This document shows, in pieces, positions 54,520 to 64,000 of a DNA stretch of 64,000 nt. This stretch comes from Meloidogyne chitwoodi. Lineage: Eukaryota > Nematoda > Chromadorea > Rhabditida > Meloidogynidae. The translations under genes were made by a program, and so were the position numbers. The stretch lies in assembly GCA_015183035.1 (NCBI GenBank), contig JACZZP010000008.1, forward strand, positions 310,001-374,000, in the 5' to 3' direction. The notes beneath the pieces are model-generated. The model had not been told where the DNA came from. It ran no database searches and saw only the letters and a list, made by a program, of their open reading frames with translations. Numbering within the stretch: the stretch's first letter is position 1; each line of letters opens with the position of its first letter.

Positions 54520-55077
54520 TTTTTGTTTTAAATTAATTTAAATATTAAAAATTAATTTTATTTATTTAAAAATTATATTTTTAAATAAATAAATATTTAT
54601 TTATTTAAAATAAAAAAAATTATTTTTTTCCTTCGAATGGTTTCTATGACAACAACAACATTATTTTTATTATTTTTTTATTTTAATAATAAAAAATAAA
54701 AATAATAACAAATAAAAATAATAAAAAATAAAAATAATTTTTTAAAGAATTAAAAAATAAAATTGGAACTTTTTATAATTTTTAAATTTAAATTTAAATA
54801 AAAAAATTTAAAAGAATCAAATTGGAACTTTCAAAACACTGTGCTGCAACAAATTGAAAAATTAAAAAAAAATTTTTTTAATAAAAATTAATTTAATATT
54901 TTTTTAATTTTTTAAATAAATTAATTAATAATATCGTCTTTCTTTATTCAATATTGCTTCATTTTATTCAATAATTAATTGATTTATTTCCCTCATTCGC
55001 TTAATCTTCCCTCTCTATTTCCATTTGATCTTGGCTTTAATATTTTATTTATTTTTTTTCTCCAACTTATTTAAATT
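54520..55077. other. Bidirectional promoter region
   Basis: 558 bp between the IFT139 (-) and astacin 2 (+) start codons. Apart from the X-box it is almost entirely A/T. Confidence 0.6.
54640..54653. promoter_or_regulatory. X-box (RFX/DAF-19 site) of IFT139
   Basis: GTTTCTATGACAAC fits the nematode X-box consensus GTHNYYATRRNAAC at every fixed position and on both strands. It sits 121 bp before the IFT139 start codon, the normal range for ciliary genes. It could also reach the divergent astacin gene 425 bp away. Confidence 0.8.
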
Positions 55078-57792
55078 ATGAAACTTTTATTTTTATTAAT
55101 TTATTTATTTATAAACTTTAAAATAAAGCAGCAAATGCAAAGTAAGTTAAATTAAAAGCGGACGTTAGAACGCGAAGCCATAACTTGGGAAATACCCTAT
55201 TAAAAATTCTGAAATTTTTTGAGTATATAGAACAGACTATAAGAAACAAAATTTAAAAAAAATTAAAAATTAAAAAAGTTCATAAAATTTATTTTGCCCT
55301 TTTTCAATCACGCGTCAAAAAATTTGACTGCTCCCAAACAACCCCAATTTTTAAACTTAAAATTTTATAAATTAAATTTTATAGTTCCAGAAGGTTCAGA
55401 ATTTAAAGAAATACCTGATGGAGGTGACGGAGAATTGCAAACACCATTTTGTGAAATTCAGTCAATTGTAGGAATTTAAAAATAAATAATTAATTAAATT
55501 AAATTAAAGACAGTAAAAGAAAAGGAAAAACTTAAGAATAAAATAAAGGAAAAAATTTATAGGTAAAAAAATAAATTATAAAATAAATTTTTAATTTTTT
55601 TAGTCAACATTCCCTTCGTTCAAAGAATTTATTTCGCACCAAAAGGTCTACTGTTAACGCAAAAATGCAGGTTATAAAAATAAAACTTTTAATTAATTTA
55701 AACTTTAATTTTACAAACTTAAAAAAAAAAGTTTATTTATTTTTATTCTTAGATTTGTAATAATTGAAATAATTAAAACTTGAGACTTTTACAAACTTAA
55801 AAAAAGTTTATTTATTTTTTAGATTTGGAATAATTTAAAATTTTTTAATAAAAAGACAAAAAAGGTTAAATTTATTATTCCTTATAAAGTGCTTTCTAAA
55901 TATGGTAATATTTAATTTTAAAGTAAAAAATATTTTTTAATTGTTTAAGATAAAGTTGTATTCAAAACAGTGCTAGATGTAATGGATTTAATTAGTAAAA
56001 AGTGGGAATTTTTTAAATTAAATTTTTAAAATATTAATAAAATAAAATTTAATTATTTAAAATTATAAAAAATTAAAAAAAAATTTTATATTTTAAAGGA
56101 CGTGTGTTGCCTTCACCAATATTGATAACAATAAAAGATATAAGGGCAAGGTAATTTTAAATATTAAAAATTATTTTCTTAATTTTTTAAAATTTTTTTA
56201 AAATTTTTAAAATATTTTTTCTTTTATTTTAGGATTATTTAGCTATTGTAAACGAGCCTGGGTAAGTTTATCTTTAAATAAACTTAACTATTAATAAGCT
56301 TATTTATTTAATTTGTTCAGTTGTCACTCAGTAATAGGGCGAAATCCAGGGAAAAATATTTTGCATTTAGAATTTGGACCAAAATTGCTAAATTTAAAAA
56401 CTGGATTATGGGTTCGAAAAACATGTGTTAAACATCGAATTATTTTACATGAGGTAAGTAAATTATATTTTGAATTTTTTATTTTTTTTTCTTTATTTTT
56501 GAAGAATTTTAAGTTTTTTTTTAATTAATAATTATATTTATTTTTTAATTTTACTTGTTTTTTAGTTATTTCATCTTATTGGCCTATTCCATGAAGTATT
56601 TTATTTAAATTCTAAATTTAAAATATTAATTTTTTTAAATAAAGCACCAACGCTCTGATAGGGATGCATATATTGAAGTATTTAAAAATAACATTCGTGA
56701 GGGTAATAATTATTTTTATTTATTTTAAAATTTTAAGAATTTACAATTAAATTTACAACTACAATTATTTAATAAACTTACTTTTTTTTATTTATTAAAT
56801 AAACTTGAGCACAAAGTGTAAACTAATCTTAAGTTTAAGTTTATTAAATAAACTTGAGCATAAATTGTAATTGTAAACAAGTTTAAAGATCTAATTTAAT
56901 TGTAAACTTAAGCATTTAAAAATAGTAATATTCAAAGTATTAAGTTTGTGAAAATATTTATTTAAGGGAGAAAAATTAAGCTAATAAAAATTTTTTATTA
57001 AAACATTTTAGACAAAAAAATTAACTTTGAAACAATGAAAAATGATGAAACTTGGGGTCTACCTTACGATTATGATGTAATTTTAAAATTTAAATAATTA
57101 AAAAAAAATTTTTAAATAATTTTTTTTAATAATTTTTTTTTAAATTTAGTCAATTATGAATTATAGAGAAAATGCTTTTGCAAAAAACGCAAATGGTAAA
57201 ATAAATTAAAAAAAATATTTTTAAATAAATTTTATAGATTTAACAATTAAAATACGTAATGGCAATCATTTATGTCATGTTAGTTTATTAAAAAAATAAT
57301 TTTCATAAAAATATTTTTTTTTAATCAATTTTTTCCCATTTAAGTTGGGAATGGGGACGCATGAGCACGCATCTGAATTGGACTTTTTATTAGTCAATTT
57401 GCTTTATAATTGTACAGGTGTTGAAAAAATGGTTGAAAATTATGTGGATAAGCATTATTTTACTAAAGTAAAATCTTTTTATTTATTTTTATTTATTTTT
57501 AATTTTTTTTTAATTTTTTTTTTAATTTATAAAAATTTTTTAGAATAAAAAAAATTTTCTTTAATTTTTTCAGCCCTTAAAAAAATTAAAAAAAGTAGAA
57601 AAATTAAAATATATGGAAAAAGTAATAGAAAAAGCAGTAAAAGAAAGAGTTATAAATGAATTAATTGATGAAACATTTATTTTATCGAATAAAAATAAAA
57701 ATATTAATAAAAATAAAAAGCTTGGAAAAAATAAGAAAAAAACAAAAAAGAAAAAACAAAATAAAAAAGCTAAGGGAAAAAAGAAAAATTAA
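55078..57792 (+). CDS. Secreted astacin metalloprotease 2 with Lys-rich tail
   Basis: Sixteen short exons join in phase to 398 residues: signal peptide (MKLLFLLIYLFINF), propeptide ending at a furin-like RTKR (exon 4), mature domain from about residue 85. Seen are TCVAFTNI, DYLAIVNEPGCHSVIGR, zinc motif HELFHLIGLFHE followed by HQRSDRD, NFE...WGLPYDYDSIMNY (Met-turn), and ELDFLLVNLLYNC. The zinc motif is split over three exons, and 56566-56595 is a 30-nt microexon encoding LFHLIGLFHE. There is no EGF or CUB; a 73-residue exon adds a helical Lys/Glu tail ending KKAKGKKKN, a possible matrix- or nucleic-acid-binding tail (inference). All catalytic residues are present. Confidence 0.85.
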
Positions 57793-58988
57793 AAAAAAAT
57801 AATTTTTAGGGAGAGCATTTTACAAAAAGGAAAATTCACAGAAAACAAATAAGTTTATTTAAATTTGGGGGTTGCTTGATTTTTTATTTTTTCTTTTATT
57901 TTTAGTTTGATTTTTAATAAAGAAAATTAGCCTGTTTTTTTTAATTAAAATTTTATTTTTTTTTTTAAATTTTATTTTTTTGAATTAAAAAATTTTATTA
58001 TTTTTTTTAAATTTTTTTTTTATTTTTTTTTAATAATTCTTTTGTGGTCCTAACTAAACTTTTTAGTTGGATTAACAGAGATTAGGTAGGTTAGGGGAAC
58101 ATTTCCTCTTATTTATCATTCACCATAAATAAAAAAATTATTTTTTTTTTTTATAAATTTTATAATTTTAACTCTCCAATAAAAAAAATAAAATTTTATT
58201 TTTTTAATTAAATTAAAAATCCGGCAATTTTATTAATTTGTTAATTTGCCAATTTATTTAATTTAGAATTTTATAAAATTAAAAAAAAAAATTTTTTTTT
58301 AATTTTTTAAATTTAATTTGTCAATTTTTTATTAGCTAACACATTTTAATTTTTTTTAATTTTGCCTTATAGAATATTCTAACATTTTTCTTTATTTATG
58401 TCTGATCAAATCAATAATCCTATAATTTATAAAATTAAAAAAAAATTTAATTTTTTTTAATTTTAGGTATTTAAGAGAATTAAATATTCCTAAAAACTAT
58501 TTAAAAAATAAATTCAAAAAAAATGACTAATGGCCAAAAATATAGAAGATTATTTGTTGAATTATTTATTTAGACTTATATTTTGATTTTTCCTTAAATT
58601 TTTTATTTAAGTTTGTTTTGCTTTTTTCCAATCAATATTTCCCCTTTTTCATTTAAAAAAGATAAAATAATCTACATATTGAAAGATTTAAATAAATTAA
58701 ACTTTATTTAAATAATCAAAATTGGAAAAAATTGATAATTCAACCCCCCAATTTACAAACTTTATTTTAAAGTTTTTTAAGAATTTACAATTAAGTTTAC
58801 AATTATTTAAATGAACTTGTTTTGTCTTTTCAACTTTTATACAAGTTTATTAATAATTGTAATTGTAAACGAACAAGTTTATTTATTAAACTTAAAGCTC
58901 TTAATTTAAATTGTAAACTTAATTTATTTTATAAATAAAATTGTAATTCTTATTTTAAACTTAAACATTGTTCAAATATCTTAAAAAG
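57793..58988. other. Intergenic region
   Basis: AT-rich. A small less AT-rich patch at 58,046-58,115 (AACTAAACTTTTTAGTTGGA, then TTAGGTAGGTTAGGGG) can form a short hairpin; it was not identified. ACAAGTTTATTAATAA-type words occur at 58,780-58,900. Confidence 0.5.
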
Positions 58989-60805
58989 ATGACTGAAAAT
59001 GTTAAAAATGATGGGAGAGGGAACAAAATATTAGTCATAGCAATATTAACTTTATTTACAATTCCTTATTTATTCTACTCTCTTTACTGCAATCAATTTA
59101 TATTTATATATTCTGAAGATTTGTCTAAGGAACCAGGATGGCTTAAAACAGAGGTTAAATTATTTTTTTAATTATTAATTAAATTGGGCTAATTTTAATA
59201 AATTTTAATTTAAATTAATATTTAGAGCGTTCCTGTAAAATGGCCAACGCCACTTATTCTTATTTGGACTGGATTTTATAATACTAATTTTCTGAAATTT
59301 TGGTCAATAAAAAATATAACTGAACAATGCCCTTATAAATGTCGTTATTCTGACGATAAATCATTGTAAGTTGTTTTATTGAAATCAAAAAATTTTCAAT
59401 TTTATTCAGAGAAAAGAATGCATCAGTAATACTTTTCCATATTCGTGATAGAGTTGACCCATTGCCTAAATATCGAACTCCTCAACAATTATATACTTTT
59501 TTTATACTTGAATCACCTCCACACACTTGGGACATGGGAAGAGATGTATCTCCAGATTTTTTCAACATTACAATGACTTATCGTTCTGATAGTGATGTTT
59601 TTCTCCCTTTTGATATGTTTGAAAGTTATGATAATGAAGATTTGAAAAATGGAATATTAAGTTCAGAAGATGTTTGGACTGAGGAAGAGGTAGTAAAAAC
59701 ATTTTTAAAACATTTTCCAACCAAACATGTTTGTAGAATAAAATTAATTTTAACTGAAGAAAATAAACGCTAAACATGTTGGATAAACAAAACAATTAAT
59801 TCAAGTTTTACAAAACAATGAAAACAAAACAAGTTTAAAATTTTAAAAACAAGTTGTAACATTTGTTTCGTAGTATGTTTGTTTTGTTTACTGTTTTGTA
59901 AAACTTGTTTTTTAAAAAATGTTTTTTTTAAGTTTACAATTTTAGTGTAAATATTTATTTTCTTCAGTTAAAACTTGATTTAGCAAACTTAACTGAAAAT
60001 AAAAGTTTTATGTTTAAATAAAATTGTAGATTAAATTTTAAACGTGTTTGTAATTTAATTAAATAATTTTTTTTTTAAGATTGACAAAAAAATTGTCAAT
60101 AAAAAAAATATAGCGTTACAATTCGTTTCGAATTGCAAAACAAACTCTAAGAGGGAAAAATATATTGAAGAGTTGAAAAAATATGCAGAAATTACACAAA
60201 TGGGTGGTTGTGTTGGAAAGAAAGATTGCGGAGAAGATTGTGTCAATAAACTTATCGGTATTATTTTTTAAATAAATTTTTATTTAAATTTCTAATAATT
60301 CAGATTCACATTTCTTTTATCTGGCCTTTGAGAATTCTGTTTGCATTAATTATTTATCTGAAAAATTTTGGAAAATTAAAAAGTTAATTGTGCCAGTCGT
60401 TTTATCAAGAAAAATTTTTAAGGGTGTAGACATACCTTCTGATTCGTTTATTGCGGCTGATGACTTTAAGAGTCCAAAAGAATTAATAGAGCATTTAAAG
60501 GATGTAGCTGCAGATAAAAATAAATATAAAAGGTTAGAGTTGTATTTAAATTATTATATTGAGAATTTAATTTTTTTATAATTTTTAGTTATCTTCGTTG
60601 GACACAAAAATATAAACGAACGCCGTATGCGAAGGAATTTTGGTACACATCTTGCAATCTTTGTACTTCCTTACAACCTTTTTGTAATCTTTGTAAATTG
60701 GCACATGAAAACAAAAAAGAATTGAAGATAAAAAATATTTATGATCATTGGAATGGTGGAGGAAAATGTCAACCAGGTTTTGCAGAAAATGTTTTATTAG
60801 GATAG
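58989..60805 (+). CDS. Alpha-1,3-fucosyltransferase (GT10), copy 2
   Basis: Six exons, 58989-59153, 59226-59365, 59410-59689, 60080-60257, 60304-60532 and 60589-60805, join in phase to 402 residues. Exons 2, 3 and 5 have exactly the same lengths as in copy 1 (140, 280, 229 nt). Same layout: membrane anchor (ILVIAILTLFTIPYLFYSLY), RTPQQLYTFFILESP, FFNITMTYRSDSD, FENSVCINYLSEKFW (YLSEK where copy 1 has YVTEK), PVVLSR, IPSDSFIAADDF. The last exon is longer and holds two adjacent CNLC motifs (SCNLCTSLQPFCNLC), where copy 1 has one. Golgi glycan fucosylation; substrate preference unknown. The changed T to S in the signature and the Cys duplication suggest divergence in specificity. Confidence 0.9.
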
Positions 60806-60895
60806 TTTTTTACAAACTTAAAAAACATTTTTTTTATTTATTAAAAATTTCTATATGACCAAGTGATAATTATTTGAATGTTACGTGTATTCCTA

Positions 60896-61012
60896 TTTTA
60901 TTTTCAAGTTTTACAATTTTATTTTCAAGTTTTACAATTTTATTTTCAAGTTTTACAATTTTATTTTCAAGTTTTACAATTTTATTTTCAAGTTTTACAA
61001 CTTAAAGGTTTT
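60896..61012. repeat. TTTTCAAGTTTTACAATTTTA array
   Basis: Six copies of a 20-21 bp unit in the short spacer between the convergent fucosyltransferase 2 and CCDC85-like genes. Confidence 0.85.
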
Positions 61013-61040
61013 ACAATTTTATTTTTAATATAATTTTCAT

Positions 61041-63505
61041 TTATAACGCTGTTATTATATTATTCTGTATATCTTCAGAATTAAATGATGGTGTTATTGG
61101 CGTTTTCCATTCGTTTTTAATAAGTTGAGGCATTTGAATTGATGTAGTAGTTGGAGGGGGTATTCTAATACGCATTGGAGGGCCTTTTTGTGTCTTTCTT
61201 AAATTATAATTTTTATTTTTTAGATTTATTATTATTAAAAAAATTCTTGCCCCTTAATTAATTGTTGCTGTTCACTTGATACAAAAATCATTTTACTTCT
61301 AGGGCAAGGAGGCGAGAAACGTCCATTCGTTGCTTTAAAATTACCATTAGAATTAATATTATTATTAACACGTGGAAGAGTTGTTCTACAAGTTTGTTCC
61401 AAATTATAATTGTCCAAAATGTTTGTTTCCATATAAGAAGAAGGGCGACCAATTAATTGAGTTAGTGAAGCAGTGTTTGTTCTGTCCTTAAAAATAAAAA
61501 TTTTTTTTAAATTTTTTTTAAACTTACATTAATTAATAAAGGCATTTTAGGAGGTAAATAATCATTTAGTTCTTCTCTTGTTTTCTCATCATTTTCCCCT
61601 CTAAATTCGTCTACATTGCTACTAGTAGCACTAAAGGCACCAGAAGAAGAGGAGGAAGAAGAAGATGTGCTACTATTTCTATTATTTATTAAATTTTTAA
61701 AATTTTCTTGTTTTTCCAAATTTTTTTCTTCTTCCCAAGTTGTCTCATTTTTAAAAATAATATTTTCGTCATTATCAGATTCTTTTTCTTCGCTAATTGT
61801 GCAAAGTTCGCGAACTTGTAGTTGAGGTAAATTTTGTAAAATATTAGTGTCATTTAAATCTTAAAAAATTTTTTTAAATTTTATTTAAATAAATTGAACA
61901 TTTTTACTCATTACCCTCAATTTTTTGAAAATTTTCCTTTTCATCTCTGTCCAAAACAAAAATTGTTGTGCTACTAGTATCATCCGAAGAAGAAGAATAC
62001 AATGATGAACCAAAATGTGTTGTATTATTATCTGTTGATGATGAAGCTGAAGATATTGAAAATGGGCAAATACTAGGAGAGAGTATCTTTTCATTTTCTT
62101 CTTTATTTTGTTGTTTTTTTAGTTGAGGAGCAGCCTCTAGTTGGGCAAGGAGATAGGAACTTTGCATGTCAGAATAAATTGATTGCAGGGCATTTTCCTG
62201 AAAATAATTAATTTTAAAAATTGAATAAGTCTTTGAAAAATAAGAAAATAAAGTTAAAATACCTAAATGCCCTCCCCTGACCTTAGAGCGTTAAAAGGGC
62301 GTGGACGCGCACCCAAAAACAAATTTTAAATTTTTAACTCGCCTGAATCCCGTCAATTAAAAGTTGTGATGTAGTTAAATTATTCTCTATTAAATTGTGA
62401 TTTTTTAATTTATTTTCTTCATTTATTTCATTGTTTTTTGTTTTGTAAAAATCTTCCAATTGCGCCCAAAGAGCTTGTCGTTGTCTACTCAAGTAGAGAC
62501 AAAGCTTTTTTAATTCAACACTTTCAGATGTCATTTTAGCACATTTTTGTTCTAATCTTTCTATTCTTGTTTGATAACGTTGGATATCCTGAAATTTTAA
62601 TTTTTTTTTTTGAATTTTTTTTGAAAATTTTTTGAAATTTTTTTTTAATTTTCCAATAATTTTGAAAAAATAAAAATAAAAAAAAATTCCACAAACTCGT
62701 TGAACAACTTTATTATTGAATTGTCCCACTCTTTGCCATTCCCTGGCCAATTCTCTCTCTTTCTCACAATCAGAAGTTAGTCTTTGGATTAACGCAAGTA
62801 ATTCTTGTTTTTCATTAGTTAAAAGTTTCATTTGTTCTTTTAATTGATTAATTTCCTCGAAAAGTGGCTAAAATAATTTTTTTTTAATTTTTATAATTTT
62901 TATTTATTAAATTTATATTACCCAAAAACCCTTTTTATTGGCTTAAACTCAAATAAAGAATAAACAATTAAATATATTTAAAAGTATTTTTTTGCGCCAC
63001 CCACTTAATTGTGTATTGAAAGCCTGAAAAAGCTTGTTTTTACTTTTAAGGGCTTTAAGGTCCTTGAAAATGTTTAATAAATAAAATAAAATGAATAAAC
63101 AAAGAATAAGTAAAAATATAAAAATTGGAAAAAAAAATAAATTTAAAATAAAAATATTTTTTTATAAAAAAATAAAAAATACACCTCATTGTTTTTATTA
63201 TTTTTTTCAATCATTATACTCAAATTAGACATTAAACGCCTATTTTCTGCTTCCAAAGCCTTACACCTTTGTTTATAGGCTTCCAAGTTTGCAATAATAT
63301 CAAATTTTTGTTTATCAACTTTGTCTGTTATTTTTGAAGTTGAAGCATTACTAGAAATACTAGAATTACTACAAGTCTCTTTTTCTTCATTATTTTTATT
63401 TTTACAATTTGTAATAATAATATTGTCATTATTGTCAAATGAGTTTGTGTTTTTATTTTTTATTGTATTTGAGGAAAGAGAAGAAAAACGCCTCATTAAA
63501 CCCAT
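61041..63505 (-). CDS. CCDC85/PICC-1-like coiled-coil protein
   Basis: Seven exons, 63185-63505, 62697-62867, 62343-62588, 61915-62197, 61528-61859, 61251-61486 and 61041-61197, join in phase to 581 residues. Ser/Asn-rich head, coiled coil (AYKQRCKALEAENRRL, LLTNEKQELLALI), then the CCDC85 signature: ELAREWQRVGQ, KVVQRDIQRYQTRIERLEQ and ESVELKKLCLYLSRQR. The remaining half is a Ser-rich disordered region with poly-Ser and a Pro-rich end (IRIPPPTTT). CCDC85 proteins act at adherens junctions and with catenins; C. elegans PICC-1 links to PAC-1 in cell polarity. Two junctions use GC donors (CAG|GCGAGT at 62342, GG|GCAAG at 61250), and both are required by phase. Confidence 0.8.
62275..62325. other. 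GC-rich patch in a CCDC85-like intron
   Basis: The segment with CCCTCCCCTGACC and GGGCGTGGACGCGCACCC is the most GC-rich part of the 61-64 kb region, lies in the intron spliced by a GC donor, and contains a GGGCGTGG Sp1/KLF-like word. Confidence 0.4.
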
Positions 63506-64000
63506 TTTGTAATAATCTGAAAAAAATTTTGAGTTTGTAAAATTTAACGAAGAATTTTTTATGTTTAAATAAAAATTGTTAACTTTTAAAAGTGAAATTG
63601 TAAAAAAAAGTTGTAAAAAAAGTTGTAAAATATAAACTTAAAAACAAAGTTTTAAAATTGTAAACTTAAAGTTGAAGTAAATACAAACTTAAGTTTATAA
63701 TATTTAATAGAGAAACATAGCTTAGCAGAAATATTTTACACTAAATAAATGTTCTAGTTGTAATATCATAATTGTAAACAACAAAAATGTTTGCCTATTA
63801 ATGTGGAAAAAGAACAATGTTTATACAAAAGATTTTTTTGGGGAAGGCCACATTGCATTAAGCAAAAAAAGAAAAGGAGAGAAATTTCTTTATCCGAATA
63901 TTAATAAATATATTTTTCTAAGCAAATTTGCAAAAAAAGTTTTTATTCCGCGTGAATGAGTAAAGATTTTTTTTAATTTTTACCTAAATTTTTTTAAAGT
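63506..64000. other. Region upstream of the CCDC85-like gene
   Basis: AT-rich, with AAACTTAAAGTT and AAACTTAAGTTT words at 63,630-63,700. No promoter motif or coding sequence recognised up to the window edge. Confidence 0.5.

Noticed and set aside
58046..58115. Possible structured RNA or SINE with AACTAAACTTTTTAGTT hairpin
   Set aside because: Stem is short and no Pol III boxes or second copy were found in the window.

Overview
The window is eukaryotic nuclear DNA from a nematode, most likely a tylenchid plant parasite of the Meloidogyne type. The evidence is extreme AT richness, short introns ending in TTTAG or TTTAAG, and nematode-type families: serpentine receptors, astacins with EGF/CUB, an ShKT protein, a paired-domain protein with only the N-terminal half, and a CRAL-TRIO/GOLD protein. 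The species is inferred. Exon chains were built by hand from GT-AG junctions and reading-frame phase, not from transcripts.

Layout. 1-3.9 kb: 3' part of an LTR retroelement whose last ORF joins an SGNH-like region to an envelope-like glycoprotein, then polypurine tract and LTR. 4.0-9.7 kb (-): a large secreted astacin metalloprotease. 10.2-12.1 kb (-): CRAL-TRIO/GOLD lipid-transfer protein. 13.3-16.5 kb (+): TDP-43-type N-terminal domain fused to a coiled coil. 18.3-26.2 kb: two tiny Cys-rich secreted peptides and two serpentine receptors of identical exon design in inverted orientation. 27.0-28.9 kb (-): NPAX-like paired-domain protein. 30.2-33.6 kb (-): Vasa/Belle-like DEAD-box helicase. 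34.8-36.6 kb (+): secreted ShKT protein with an acidic repeat. 37.2-38.4 kb (+): unknown protein. 39.8-40.9 kb (+): Ly6-like GPI-anchor candidate. 41.9-43.5 kb (-) and 59.0-60.8 kb (+): inverted paralogous alpha-1,3-fucosyltransferases. 44.8-54.5 kb (-): ciliary IFT139, with a perfect RFX/DAF-19 X-box upstream. 55.1-57.8 kb (+): a second astacin, divergent from IFT139. 61.0-63.5 kb (-): CCDC85/PICC-1-like coiled-coil protein.

The non-coding part is unusually structured. Introns and spacers carry many tandem arrays built on three short words (TCAGAAT, AACTTAAGTT, TTCCGGAA), two of them in trimeric higher-order units, plus at least three terminal-inverted-repeat elements with visible target duplications. 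The most novel-looking locus is 18-26 kb. There two unlabelled mini-genes for approximately 40-50 residue Cys-rich secreted peptides share a promoter block, and they alternate with a duplicated receptor pair.
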